A stretch of DNA of 64,000 nucleotides from Atrina japonica (Eukaryota; Mollusca; Bivalvia; Pterioida; Pinnidae). Below are positions 1 to 10,150 of this stretch, in pieces. The number at the start of each line of letters is the position of its first letter. Positions within the stretch are counted from its first letter, which is position 1. The stretch is from contig BROG01000134.1 in the NCBI GenBank assembly GCA_030159075.1, forward strand, positions 727,501 to 791,500, read 5' to 3'. A program made the translations under genes and the position numbers. The notes under the pieces are model-generated. The model worked only from the letters and a program-made list of their open reading frames with translations, was not told the DNA's origin and did not search any database.

Positions 1-850
1 CTTCACAAGGAAAAGAAACACATGTGAATATACTAGATTAATAGGCAAATTTAATGCATCTATTTCGAAGGTACAACCAGCAATCATTTTACTTTTTTCC
101 CTTGGTCAATGACTTACCGTTTGTATAAATGAATCAAAATCGAAAGAAAACGAAAATGATTGATTATAGATTAAAATGATTTACACATTTATATGTATAT
201 ATTAATATTTCGAAGTATCAGATAGTTTGATTTGCTAATATACAACACTTCTTGGAACATTTCATAATCAGAGATATTCTATTATTTACGCTCGCCACCC
301 ATTTTCGCTCAGTTAGAGTGTTACTTTTGTTTTAACTAAGAATGTACTGTCTGTACAACATTATTTTATAAAAATAAATGTTTTCATAAATAACCGTATA
401 ATAGCTTTGTTTGTGAGCAATATAGTAATTTCAATGGGGTCCCCACTGAATTATGTTTATTACCTTCACACTCGATTCATTCAGAAACAAAACTATCTAT
501 AGAAAAGTAATTCATGGGAACGGTTTATTTTCCTGTAATCACACATTGAAAATTATAACAAAATCAAGCCCTAACTGAGCAGCGGTTTTAACCTATTGAC
601 CCTTAGAGAAACACTTGGACTGGTCTAAGCCTTTTATTTACAGGGGTCTATGAATATGAATATGTGTCCGTATTATGATAATAAAACAATTATAAAAATG
701 ACTAAAGCAATAGATGTAAAATATAATGTCCATTACATTACTGTACCCGAAAGAAAAAACAGTGTAAACAAATACAGGCAATATTGATGATATCAAACTC
801 AAGTGCGTTTCCTTGAATGGTGATAGTATGAGAAAGCAAAACGTAAAGCT
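1..850. other. AT-rich non-coding stretch
   Basis: No convincing reading frame, RNA gene or repeat is visible. It may be intron or upstream sequence of the gene whose exon lies at 2398-3810. Confidence 0.4.
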
Positions 851-1060
851 GTTATGTCCTAGGTGATTGATCTTGTAAACCTACTAATTGACTTCACAAA
901 TTGTTGTCTTTTTAAATTTCTGTTTTGTCCGCGGCGATTAATCATGTAATCCTACAAAATAATTTCACAAGTTGTCATTTTTTATTTTCTGTTATGTCCT
1001 CGGCGATTACTCAGGTAAACCTATTAATTGCTTTTACAAATTGTTGTCTTAATTTCTGTT
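851..1060. repeat. Tandem repeat, about 70 bp x 3
   Basis: Three diverged units begin with GTTATGTCCT or GTTTTGTCCG at 851, 922 and 991 (spacing 71 and 69 bp). Each contains a GATTNNTCNNGTAA-like segment, then a variant of TTCACAAATTGTTGTCTT and a T-rich end. Units differ at many sites, so the array is old. No protein is implied: the open frame over it is chance. Confidence 0.8.
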
Positions 1061-2394
1061 GCAATTTATACATAAACGCGTTTGAATCAAGATTAAAGAT
1101 GCTCGTTCAAATTGCCATGAAGCCGAGTCATGAGTTTGCGAAAAAACATGCTTATTGTATATACTTGACGTGAATTGCAAAATCGACAGCTCATTAAAAC
1201 AGAATGCGTAACTATCAACGTTCACAATTTTCATTTGCATTTTACCAAATAACTAAGCACCTTTTTAAGTTTTAATTTGGTATAGTTTTTAAAATAATAA
1301 AAAGATTGATATATTATATAATAGAAAATATTAAATAAAATTATTTATACATGTAATCGTATATAAGAGCACCTTTGTCATTTAATCCTTTACCCCTGAC
1401 TCGTGAGTGTCTCATGTTACAAGATACAAAAATCACCCATCGATTTATGGTTGAGAGACAGAGACAAATGTCTGCGATAAGTTGTCGGTATATCTGTGGT
1501 CTTTTTTTTCTAAATTTGACATTAAGTGGTTACCAAGATTATATAAATCTGTTTATAGATGAAATCATTTATATACCCCCCCCCCCCCCCCATCAAGAAT
1601 ATATTTTAAACATTGGTCATAACACCTCAGCATTTTGGAATTAACATTTAAATTAACCGTAAGATTTGCATTTACCTAAAATGAATATTGCATTTTGTCA
1701 AAAAATACAGATTTATCACGGTCTTGATAAGTAATTGTTGGAAAAAAAATATATGGTCTTATAATGCACACGGAAACGAAAATGGGAGATGTAATTTTAT
1801 TTTCATTATAATTATTTTTGTAGAGAAATTTCCGAATTTAGAAGAGCAACAGTGAACATATATTATCTAGATTATAACTGGTGGTCTTACCACAGAATGT
1901 GACCGGGTATTGCACAGAATGAAGAATACTTGGCTATTGATAAAATACAAATAATACTGGAAGTAAATTATAGAGGACATTAAAGTCAAAATTGTTACAC
2001 GACGAGTCGTTTATGTGAAATTTTATATTTTGTTTCCGATATTTGTTTCTGATAATATAATATATCAATAAATAGAGGGGAAGAAATACAAATTAGAATA
2101 ACCCAATTAATATTATATTGCAGTAAGCACTTATAAAAGCGATGTTAGTTTCGGGGACGCTGATTCTGTCCGTACATGTGGTCCCATCATTTGGGATTTG
2201 CAATTGTTCTTTATGTTGAGGTCATTCTTTATTTGATATCCAATTCCATTAGTATTCTAACTGACTTAAGAATATCGACTATCCATTGACGCTTCATTTT
2301 TATTTTGAGAATGTTACAGTATACTAGTACTTGATTTTTAGTTTTTCACCAGATTTTTATAAGTTAAATTCCATATTGATATTTGTTTTTGTAG
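1061..2394. other. Non-coding stretch, probable intron
   Basis: AT-rich, with a poly-C run at about 1576-1591 and no supported gene. It ends in a T-rich tract and TAG at 2392-2394, directly before the exon that opens at 2395. It therefore reads as the end of an intron. Confidence 0.5.
2375..2394 (+). other. Likely 3' splice acceptor
   Basis: The pyrimidine-rich tract ending TTTGTTTTTGTAG lies directly before GAGATG. The TAG at 2392-2394 is also an in-frame stop for the following ORF. The exon therefore either joins upstream coding sequence through this acceptor or begins translation at the ATG at 2398. Confidence 0.65.
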
Positions 2395-2397
2395 GAG

Positions 2398-3810
2398 ATG
2401 GTACTAGCCCACTCATCCTACGCTCGGGCAGCTGGGATACAGAGTGAAATTAATAAAGTGACAGTAACACGTGTCGCAGGAAGTGAAGTTGAGTACAAGC
2501 GACAAATGAATTTATACAGAAAAGATATGATGATGACCATCAATACTATTAGAAGGGAACAAAAACGACTTCGCAAATCTGTTATTCAATATTCAAAGAA
2601 AATAAGACAAGGACGAATCGCCCGTCATCAACGAGAGAAAGAGCATGTCGAAAATGAGAAAAAGGCAATGGAAGATATGGCTAAGATTTCTGCAATATTT
2701 CTGATGACGGATGGTCCATCAACGTTAATACGTCCACAACGAGGTTCAAATGACGCTTCACCTGACAGTGGTATAGAAGACATACTAGGGGAAAATGAAA
2801 ACCCAGAAAACGAATGTAATCCTATCATGGATTCAAACAACTCAAAACAAAATATTGATGGGAAATATAGACTAGAACATTGTGAAAAAACCGCAGAATT
2901 CGATAAACCCAATAGTAAATCTTCTTTTAACCAACCGTTACCTTCAATAATGGAGGCAAATGAAATAGAAGAATCGGAAGATGTAAAATCTAAATCTAGT
3001 GAAAATTTATTTCCTCTGATTAACAACGATTCTGGAAACCATGATACGGAACCTAATTCAGAGCTGGATGTTAAGTTAAGATTACATTTTAAAGCTGCAA
3101 AACCTAGAAAACAAGTGGTTTCATTCTCCGATATTATTAAGTTGCAACATTCGACAAACACGAAGAAATTATTCAATCTTGTGGAATTATTAGCACAAAA
3201 ACACGGCATAAAAGAGAAAGAGGAGGAAAAGGAAAGTAGAAACAGTAGTATTCTTCGTGGCAGCACGGAAGAATCGATTTCACTACGTGCAGCATCTGTT
3301 TTATACCCAATGAAATATGGTTACAATTCAGAAGATTCAGAACTAACACTTCCGCCAATAGACACAGAGCGACAAAGTGTTGCATATTTAACACAGGATG
3401 AAATTTCTGATAATTCTGATAAATCACGTGATTCGAGATCAAGATCAAGTACTGCCGTATCACCAAATCAGAACTCATCCAAATCCGACAGGATAAAAAG
3501 TCCATTACGTATATCCGATAAAATTACTACACCATCTCCGAAAAAGGTGAAAAAGAGAAATAAAAGTCTTCCCACATTAGCAGATGAATTTCAAAGGATG
3601 AAACTAGAACAAAGCCAACGATTGGTGAACAGTGAAGATTCAAGGCGAATGTCGATGATTGGACAAACATCAAGACCAAAACATTTGCCTCCTTTACAAA
3701 AACAGGCGACGGACGCCAATGTTTACAAGCCACGCAGTAACTCAATTTCATGGGCCGAGGCTTTTGGTTTACTGAAAGGTGTCCATGCTTTGCAAGATGA
3801 AATAGAATAA
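2398..3810 (+). CDS. Unrecognised coiled-coil / Ser-rich protein, terminal exon
   Basis: A 470-codon ORF ends in TAA at 3808-3810. I do not recognise the family. Residues about 30-90 are a strongly basic, heptad-like helix (many K, R, E and Q; RREQKRLRK near residue 52) and look like a coiled coil. Residues about 100-260 are acidic and Ser/Asn-rich. Residues 290-420 are rich in Ser/Arg/Lys and probably disordered, with basic patches such as PKKVKKRNK near 380. The extreme C-terminus is again more hydrophobic. There is no signal peptide or membrane segment, so an intracellular scaffold or nuclear protein is plausible but unproven. A splice acceptor abuts the first codon, so the protein may extend upstream through earlier exons. 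The frame is intact, unlike the surrounding transposon ORFs, and a polyadenylation signal follows 160 bp later. It is therefore very probably a real host gene. Confidence 0.8.
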   Translation: MVLAHSSYARAAGIQSEINKVTVTRVAGSEVEYKRQMNLYRKDMMMTINTIRREQKRLRKSVIQYSKKIRQGRIARHQREKEHVENEKKAMEDMAKISAIFLMTDGPSTLIRPQRGSNDASPDSGIEDILGENENPENECNPIMDSNNSKQNIDGKYRLEHCEKTAEFDKPNSKSSFNQPLPSIMEANEIEESEDVKSKSSENLFPLINNDSGNHDTEPNSELDVKLRLHFKAAKPRKQVVSFSDIIKLQHSTNTKKLFNLVELLAQKHGIKEKEEEKESRNSSILRGSTEESISLRAASVLYPMKYGYNSEDSELTLPPIDTERQSVAYLTQDEISDNSDKSRDSRSRSSTAVSPNQNSSKSDRIKSPLRISDKITTPSPKKVKKRNKSLPTLADEFQRMKLEQSQRLVNSEDSRRMSMIGQTSRPKHLPPLQKQATDANVYKPRSNSISWAEAFGLLKGVHALQDEIE

Positions 3811-3970
3811 CAGTTAAAGATAGTTTATTTTATGTCGTCGTTTAGTGATATTGATAACACATTTAGCTGAGTTATATAAATTTAAAACAATGTAAATATA
3901 TAGTAATAATAACATACAATTTGAGTAGAATGACTGCTTACATATGCAATATTGACTCTTATTTGACATC

Positions 3971-3976
3971 AATAAA
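3971..3976 (+). terminator. Polyadenylation signal AATAAA
   Basis: AATAAA followed by a T-rich GTTCTGATCATTTAATTG stretch lies 160 bp after the stop codon of the 2398-3810 ORF, a normal 3'UTR length. Confidence 0.6.
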
Positions 3977-4214
3977 TGTTCTGATCATTTAATTGTTCTT
4001 TCATAATCGTTGACAATGAAGAAATATTTATGCAGTAGGGTTCTAACCCCAGCAACGTAATGTAGATGTATCTGAAAAAATGTATCCTGTTTTATCAATA
4101 ACCGTCAAAGATATAATTTGAATCATCTTGAAACATATCCTTATTTAACACATACAGGTAATAACAAAATCTTATACGTATTCTCGAAAACTTGTTTTCT
4201 AAAATTCCATAATG

Positions 4215-4350
4215 GTTGTAAGACAGCGCGCTTTAAATATGGCGTTTCTCACCTCTAGTTGGAGCAGGTTCGAGCCTCACTGGGACCTAAGCTGATTTTG
4301 TGAGAAAGTTTGTCAGTATAATTACTGAAGGCCGGTGATCGCTACACGGA
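4215..4350 (+). repeat. Decayed tRNA-headed SINE (plus)
   Basis: GCGCTTTAAATATGGC, TCTCACCTCTAGTT, a B-box-like GGTTCGAGCC and GAGAAAGTTTGTCAGT...GAAGGCCGGTG follow the order of the intact SINE at 7846-8083, with many substitutions. The 3' domain is missing. Confidence 0.7.
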
Positions 4351-4584
4351 GTATTTAGAAATATTGTATGATAGAAAAACACTATATGATAAACATCCAT
4401 ACGCATTAAAATGCGTTTGAACATCTCTTTTTTGTTGTTGTATATCAATCTAAGTAGTAGAGAAATATAAAACGAAATTAAAAACTATATACACAGCTTA
4501 TACCCCTTTAAATTTAGGTAGTTAAAAGAAAGAAATTCTGAACACAACTTTCCCTTTTTGTCTGTTTTTGTATGGTTGTTTGTT

Positions 4585-4760
4585 TGAAATGTATTTTATG
4601 CCACGCTCAACAGTGTTTAAGTCATATGGTAGCTACAAAATTTAATGGTGGAGGAGAGAACATAATTACAATGTACCCAAGAAGAGAAGACCAGCCTTCT
4701 GCAAATTAATTGGTAAACTGTCTCATAAATCAGCTGAGGTTCCAACTAAACTGTAAGTTA
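4585..4760 (-). repeat. Decayed SINE 3' domain (minus)
   Basis: TTTATGCCACGCTCAACAGTG, GTCATATGGTAG, GGTGGAGGAGAG and TGGTAAACTGTCTCA are the reverse complement of the 3' half of the SINE family seen at 7846-8083. Confidence 0.7.
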
Positions 4761-4946
4761 TTGCAAGGAAGGTTCTTTGGCTCATTGAAGACACTAAAAA
4801 GTATTTTCAAGCTTCATTGGTTTAAAGATGAATCGTGTTAGAAGCTTTTAAAGATGCTTTATCAAACAAATTGTTACCAAACGTAATGTATAATTGATTT
4901 TTGATCTATCATAGAATATTTCCGTTCAAAGATCATGTTCTATTTG

Positions 4947-5434
4947 TTAGTAATATACTGTTTAAGTTCCATTTGTTACCGAGTGATTAAAGTATACGCT
5001 TTGGACCACGGAGTCTCTATTTCTTCTACTACTAACCTTAGCTTATTTTCGTTATAAAGTTTAAGAGTCTACTGGCGGAAGAACATTGGTCTCTTCCAGG
5101 AAAGCCGGACTCATTTCTACACCATTATCAACTTGAGTGTGGCATAAAACTCCATCAAAAAGAAAGGAAGTGGATTTATGTTCAACTCTGAATTAGTAAT
5201 ATACTGTTTAAGTTCCATTTACCGAGTGATTAAAGTATACGCTTTGGACCACGGAGTCTCTATTTCTTCTACTACTAATAGCTTATTTTCGTTATAAAGT
5301 TTAAGAGTCTACTGGCGGAAGAACATTGGTCTCTTCCAGGAAAGCCGGACTCATTTCTACACCATTATCAACTTGAGTGTGGCATAAAACTCCATCAAAA
5401 AGAAAGGAAGTGGATTTATGTTCAACTCTGAATT
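4947..5434. repeat. Direct tandem duplication, 246 bp x 2
   Basis: Copy 1 (4947-5192) and copy 2 (5193-5434) are nearly identical. Copy 2 lacks two 3-4-bp pieces (GTTACC shortened, ACCTTAG shortened). The unit contains a rearranged piece of the SINE 3' domain (CTGGCGGAAGAACATTGGTC, GAGTGTGGCATAAAACTCC). The near identity implies a recent event. Confidence 0.9.
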
Positions 5435-5585
5435 ATAACTAGAACTTTGGTAGTTACATCTTATTGACAATACAATGTTCCACTTGCAAAAGAGCACATG
5501 TGATAAACAGTCTATCATTATTATAATTAGGATTTCAATAAATGAATTACAATTGAAAAAAGCATACTTCGCATTTTACTTTAAA

Positions 5586-5660
5586 AATACTGTAAGTAAA
5601 AGTGAAGAAGTACCGATCAATAATCAAAACTCAAGTCCATTATAACACGACGAATTAGCG
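5586..5660 (-). mobile_element. PLE-B 3'-end fragment
   Basis: AGTGAAGAAGTACCGATCAA and CCATTATAACACGACGAATTAG are the reverse complement of the 3' terminus of the PLE-B copies at 33510 and 61670. Only the last ~75 bp remain. Confidence 0.75.
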
Positions 5661-5877
5661 AATTAAATAACTTTATAATATATTTATTTCATCGCCTTTG
5701 ATAAATAATTGTGTAAAAAAACGTATGTCAAACTATTCATTTTGAGAAAAACAATCAAATAAAATTGGAATTTTGTTACAGAATTGTATTATGTATAAAA
5801 TATCATAAAGTAAAATGTATGAAAATCGTTGATACTAAAGTATAAATATTAAATGTCCATGATACATACACAAATCG

Positions 5878-6210
5878 TCAATAATGGACAAACCAACACG
5901 GACCTGTGGAATTCAAGATGGATCAGGTGTCATGGAGGAGTAAGCATCCCCTGTTGATAGGTCACATCTATCCGTAGTCAAATTCAAATGACATAAGTGA
6001 GGAATAAAGCCTTGTCCACATTGTTATGGATGACTCCACATCCGCTATCGAACAGGTATCTCAACATTTCATTTAATGAAATAGAGTAATCGTAAACAAG
6101 GTTATTATACCGACCGTACAATTTGCAGAACGTTAACATTAAATGACATTTTCCATATCCCTGTGACAATAATTTGTCAGTAAGTATATTACGATTGATA
6201 AACATTTCTG
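5878..6210 (-). mobile_element. PLE-A 3'-end fragment (minus)
   Basis: On the minus strand this reads the end of the PLE-A reverse-transcriptase ORF (LTDKLLSQGYGK, KLYGRYNNLVYDYS, SLNEMLRYLF) followed by its 3'UTR (GCTTACTCCTCCATGACACC). It is diverged from the other copies and 5' truncated. Confidence 0.8.
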
Positions 6211-6354
6211 GCTACCTGTTCCTTTTTCAGTCGTATTATTAAGATTAAAGTAATCTGAATAAAATGTGTACCCTGATAATCTCACGTGACACTCATTGCG
6301 CACATGTGATGGTCAGAAACGATATTCTGTCAGAAGGAAAATAAAAATAATGTT

Positions 6355-6480
6355 TTGGGTGTAGAGCGTTTGACTGGCAAGCGGAAGGTCATTGGTTCGA
6401 TTGACGCTACCAGGCAATACATTAGACTATAAATAGGGAGTGACTGTAATTAGCATAAGAAGCTAAAATTATGAATCTTT
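6355..6480 (+). repeat. tRNA-like SINE head, decayed
   Basis: GTGTAGAGCGTTTGACTGGC followed by GGTCATTGGTTCGATTGACG keeps the spacing of a tRNA D-arm/A box and a T-arm/B box. It belongs to a different subfamily from the SINE at 7846. It is not a functional tRNA because acceptor pairing is absent. Confidence 0.5.
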
Positions 6481-6687
6481 TGGATGAAACTTTAAACCCA
6501 GGTCTAGTGTCACGACAAGCGTGGCACGTAAAAGCACTTTCTGACTACAAAGTTATTTCATAACATGTCAAAATGTTTGGAAGTTCACGTGCGTTACGAT
6601 AGGGAGAGCGCTAATATACTGAACAAATAGATAAAATGTGACGATTATAATAATTATGTAACTTATATAAGTGAACAAACAATTTCT

Positions 6688-6785
6688 TGTTGTTCGTGTT
6701 TTACGCCACATTCATCAATGTTTTATTCATATGACAGTGGCCAGTATTTATTGTTGGAATAGTGAACCCGCTGAAAATGAACATG
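6688..6785 (-). repeat. SINE 3' domain remnant (minus)
   Basis: TGTTTTACGCCACATTCATC, TTCATATGACAGTGGCCAGT and GGTCTCTTCC-like pieces match the reverse complement of the common bivalve SINE 3' domain. The head is lost. Confidence 0.7.
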
Positions 6786-7268
6786 GAAGAGACCAATGAA
6801 TTAATGAACAAATAAAAGATAAATAAATAACTTAAAAATAAATAAATGGCTAACATAGATAATTCAAATTAATATTGGTTATGTAATGTTTTTTTACAGA
6901 GTTAATAATAATAATATTTCAAAGTCATTTTACCATATGTGATATCATATACTGAATTTACTTTTCTTAAAATGTGTCAAATATTAAACTTGTTTAAAAT
7001 GTGCACGTATTTTTAAAAAATGAAATGAAAATAAAATTACAAAATTCTTATGCTAGTTATCTCTCTTTGATTTTTAAGTCAGCAAACTGAAGGAACGACT
7101 TTCTAAATAAAAACTTTCAAGAGTAATTATCCATGTAATCACTACACGTTTAAAACCTATAAGATGCTTTTTACAGAATGGTATAAAATTGTTTTTTACT
7201 GTGTATTCGTATCAAAAATTGTTTTATAAACTGCAACGTAAGTAATCTGAAAGTACCTATTAAAGAAA

Positions 7269-7500
7269 AGGGGCCTCCGTGGCTAGAGCATTGCGCTTTA
7301 AATCACAAGGCCTCTCAGCTCTGGTTCGAATCCCGCTAGGGTCATTTCGAATTAAGTGGGAAAGTTTGCCAGTTTTCTTGCGGAAGGTCGGTGGTCTTTA
7401 CCCGTGAAACCGCGGTTTCTCCTCCTCCAATAAAAACTGGACGCCATCATATGACTGAAATATTGTTGAGTATGGCGTAAAACAAAAAAATCAAAATCAA
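7269..7500 (+). mobile_element. tRNA-derived SINE, A box deleted
   Basis: This is a near full-length copy of the 7846-8083 SINE. GGGGCCTCCGTGG is followed directly by CTAGAGCATTGCG, so the ten-base A-box core CCGAGTGGTT is shortened and pol III transcription is probably lost. The B box GGTTCGAATCC is intact. The central GGGAAAGTTTGCCAG region and the 3' GACGCCATCATATGACTGAA domain are present, ending in an (AAATC)n tail. Confidence 0.9.
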
Positions 7501-7641
7501 ATCAAATCCGATTAATGAATACAAGTTCCCAACTTGTGAAACTATTAAGTAAAAGGTAAGTAATTTAAAACAATTACCGAAAGCACAATACATATTGATG
7601 GTTATTGGCATCAGACGATATATCGTATTTTCGGTTAACTA

Positions 7642-7699
7642 TTTTAATGTAACCATAGCATGACTGCTAATTTTAATGTAACCGTAGCATGACTGCTAA
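7642..7699. repeat. 29-bp direct tandem duplication
   Basis: TTTTAATGTAACC(A/G)TAGCATG plus CTGCTAA occurs twice in a row (7642-7670, 7671-7699) with one mismatch. Confidence 0.9.
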
Positions 7700-7729
7700 A
7701 TACATTCTCCAAAATATTTCTAGCTTTTA

Positions 7730-7730
<1 letters not shown>

Positions 7731-7824
<94 letters not shown>
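7731..7824. repeat. (TA)n microsatellite
   Basis: 47 uninterrupted TA units lie between a unique flank and the SINE target site. Confidence 0.95.
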
Positions 7825-7827
<3 letters not shown>

Positions 7828-7831
7828 TCAG

Positions 7832-8097
7832 TCGAACTCTGTTGTGGGGGCCTCCGTGGCCGAGTGGTTAGAGCATTGCGCTTTAAATCACACGGCCTCT
7901 CACCTCTGGTTCGAATCCCGCTAGGGTCATTTCGAATTAAGTGGGAAAGTTTGCCAGTTTTCTTCGGAAGGTCGGTGGTTTTTATCCGGGTAACCGGGCT
8001 TTCTCCTCCACCAATAAAAACTGGACGCCATCATATGACTGAAACATTGTTAAGTGTGGCGTAAAACAAAAAATCAAATCAAATCGAACTATGTTGT
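7832..8097 (+). mobile_element. Full-length tRNA-derived SINE with TSD
   Basis: The element spans 7846-8083 and is flanked by 14-bp target-site duplications, TCGAACT(C/A)TGTTGT at 7832-7845 and 8084-8097. The head is tRNA-like with A box TGGCCGAGTGGTTAGAG and perfect B box GGTTCGAATCC. It keeps a long variable-arm region as in tRNA-Ser/Leu, so internal pol III promotion is expected. The body carries GTGGGAAAGTTTGCCAG, then the 3' domain shared by many bivalve SINEs (GGACGCCATCATATGACTG, GTGTGGCGTAAAAC) and a tail of AAATC repeats. It has no coding capacity and would depend on a partner LINE. Confidence 0.93.
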
Positions 8098-8859
8098 AAT
8101 GAAATTGTGGGGACCTTTTTATTTTAAATTAATCGAATTTCAATCCGTTTTCTGTGGTTATCATACAATCCAAACAGTAAGAACATCCATGATTAGGACA
8201 TAAAAGAAAGCATAACTATCGATTATTTACATTTTAATCGACTTTATTTACACAAAATAAACAACACACTGAAGGAATCTAGATGCTATACGATGAGAAC
8301 AACTTGTCGGGAACGTTGGCCTGACTTTGGAAGAAAGTATACACTGTTATTTTCGGAGAAAACAGCTGTAAATATTATATTGTGTCCTTTCCTTTAAGAA
8401 TTTCCGTTAATGTGCTAGGATTAATTTCATAATCTTTCGCTATTTTTTTTTTTGCATTTTATCGTTTTATCCATGGCTTGTATACTTTCGCATTTTTCAT
8501 GAATGGTCAATTGTGTTCCTTTTTTCTCGGAGTTGCCATCATGGGATATTAACCCAATAATATTTTAATGAATAAAGACAAACAACAACAAAAATATTTT
8601 AAAGCTGAAATTTATTCAGCAAAAGTGTTCATACATCTGTATTCAGGTCTTTAACTGAGGATCATTCACCTGTGACAAACTTGTACATGAGAGAACGACA
8701 AATTTCCACTTCAAATCAACTATTATCAAAACAACTCATAAAGTGTTCACCGGACCTTATAATTCATTTCAAATAATCCGACTTTTCAACCAAAGCGATT
8801 TCAAATTAAAGTATAGGAGCCATCGGCATATTGTAGGGGAATTTCATTTCATTTCAAAC
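8098..8859. other. AT-rich non-coding stretch
   Basis: No gene or repeat is recognised between the SINE and the retrozyme array. Confidence 0.4.
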
Positions 8860-8892
8860 TAAATATCATAAACATAATACCAAAGTTATAAT

Positions 8893-8938
8893 GCTCAAGA
8901 CGATATCGTTTCTGTCAATTAGACTTCATCAGTTGAGC
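8893..8938 (-). ncRNA. Type I hammerhead ribozyme, copy 1 (intact)
   Basis: Minus strand, 5' to 3': stem I GCTCAA, core CTGATGA (8932-8926), stem II GTC-TAATT-GAC, core GAAA, stem III ACGAT/ATCGT with essentially no loop, cleavage triplet GTC, then stem I TTGAGC, perfectly complementary to GCTCAA. All invariant hammerhead nucleotides are present. The predicted cut is 3' of the C opposite G8899. The very short stem III is typical of animal retrozyme hammerheads, which may act best as dimers. Confidence 0.9.
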
Positions 8939-9249
8939 TCCAGTTTGAAAAGTATGTGTATTTTCTAAAGATAAAGTGGTATCATACAAGGCCAAATAAT
9001 ATATCTAAAAGTATAGCCGAAATCCGTCTAAGAGTAACCACTGTAAAAAATGACTTTCTTAGCTTTAGACAATTTTCGAATTTGAATAATGTTGACAGTG
9101 CCAAATATTTCATTAGTATATGATGAACAGCTGGTACCGAAATACCAGGTACTAGGTTTATGTATACCCTTGGGGACTCAAACGGTCCACCAGCAGTGGC
9201 AACGACCTAGTGGTTATAAATATTATAAACATAATACCAAAGTTATAAT

Positions 9250-9295
9250 GCTCAAGAAGATATCGTTTCTGTCAATTAGACTTCATCAGTTGAGC
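9250..9295 (-). ncRNA. Type I hammerhead ribozyme, copy 2 (weakened)
   Basis: Same structure as copy 1, with CTGATGA, GAAA and stem I intact. The cleavage triplet reads TTC instead of GTC because one base of stem III has changed. That breaks a stem III pair next to the cut site but leaves an allowed NUH triplet, so slower cleavage is expected. Confidence 0.82.
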
Positions 9296-9607
9296 TCCAG
9301 TTTGAAAAGTATGTGTATTTTCTAAAGATAAAGTGATATCATACAAGGCCAAATAATATATCTAAAAGTATAGCCGAAATCCGTCTAAGAGTAGCCACTG
9401 TAAAAAAATGACTATTTTAGCTTTAGAAAATTTTCGAATTTAAATAATGTTAACAGTGCCAAATATTTCATTAGTATATGATGAACAGCTGGTACCGAAA
9501 TACCAGGTACTAGGTTTATGTATACCCTCGGGGACTCAAACGGTCCACCAGCTTTGGCAACGACCTAGTGGTTATAAATATTATAAACATAATACCAAAG
9601 TTATAAT

Positions 9608-9653
9608 GCTCAAGACGATATCGTTTCTGTCAATTAGACTTCATCAGTTGAGC
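9608..9653 (-). ncRNA. Type I hammerhead ribozyme, copy 3 (intact)
   Basis: Identical to copy 1 across the whole ribozyme: GCTCAA/TTGAGC stem I, CTGATGA, GAAA and GTC. Confidence 0.9.
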
Positions 9654-10075
9654 TCCAGTTTGAAAAGTATGTGTATTTTCTAAAGATAAAGTGGTATCAT
9701 ACAAGGCAAATAATATATCTTAAAGTATAGTCGAAATCCGTGTAAGAGTAATCACTGTAAAAAAATGACTTTCTTAGCTTTAGACAAATTTCGAATTTAA
9801 ATAATGTTAACAGTGCCAAATATTTCATTAGTATATGATGAACAGCTGGTACCAAAATACCAGGTACTAGGTTTATGTATACCTTCGGGGACTCGAACGG
9901 TCCACCAGCAGTGGCAACGACCTAGTGGTTATAAATATTATAAACATAATACCAAAGTTATAATGCTCAAGATGATTTTTCAAATCAAGCAAGTATGCGA
10001 GTTTGACTATATATATAAGATGGAATATCTTAGATTGTGATGTGTGCTATTAAGCAAGTTCAATGTAAGCGAATT

Positions 10076-10077
<2 letters not shown>

Positions 10078-10149
<72 letters not shown>

Positions 10150-10150
10150 C
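10078..10150. repeat. (CT)n-(AT)n microsatellite
   Basis: About 28 CT units are followed by eight AT units. Flanking short repeats (GCGA(G/A)TTTGACT and GATTGTGATGTGTGCTA on both sides, from about 9990) suggest a local duplication around the microsatellite. Confidence 0.95.

Larger units (their letters stand above)
8860..9977 (-). mobile_element. Retrozyme array: ~357-bp units with hammerhead ribozymes
   Basis: Three complete units and one partial unit form a head-to-tail array. Homologous cleavage points lie at 8899, 9256, 9614 and 9971 (spacing 357, 358, 357). On the minus strand each complete unit has a type I hammerhead ribozyme (separate entries). On the minus strand the array begins within about 6 nt of a predicted ribozyme cleavage site (9971) and ends 39 nt past the last one, at ATATTTA (8860). 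Short direct repeats TTTCAAA(C/T) flank it (8852-8859, 9978-9985). Self-cleaving ~350-nt tandem repeats of this kind are known in animals as retrozymes, non-autonomous elements copied through circular RNA and thought to use Penelope-like RTs. The 78-codon ORFs that recur in each unit on the plus strand are on the wrong strand and are by-products of the repetition. A second array of the family is at 51547-52825. Confidence 0.9.

Noticed and set aside
2628..3266. 212-codon minus-strand ORF
   Set aside because: Antisense of the 470-codon exon. Its Ser/Phe-rich composition is the complement of the sense codons.
7846..7930. A functional tRNA gene
   Set aside because: A and B boxes are present but the acceptor stem does not close, and the sequence continues into the SINE body with TSDs.
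7864..8064. 66-codon ORF in the SINE
   Set aside because: Entirely within a tRNA-derived SINE. The same reading appears in other copies by descent, not by coding function.
8860..9977. CRISPR-like array
   Set aside because: The units are contiguous ~357-bp repeats without spacers, in a eukaryotic context.
9089..10040. Three recurring 78-codon ORFs as a repeated protein gene
   Set aside because: They lie on the strand opposite to the ribozymes, begin at non-conserved start codons, and recur only because the 357-bp unit is tandemly repeated.
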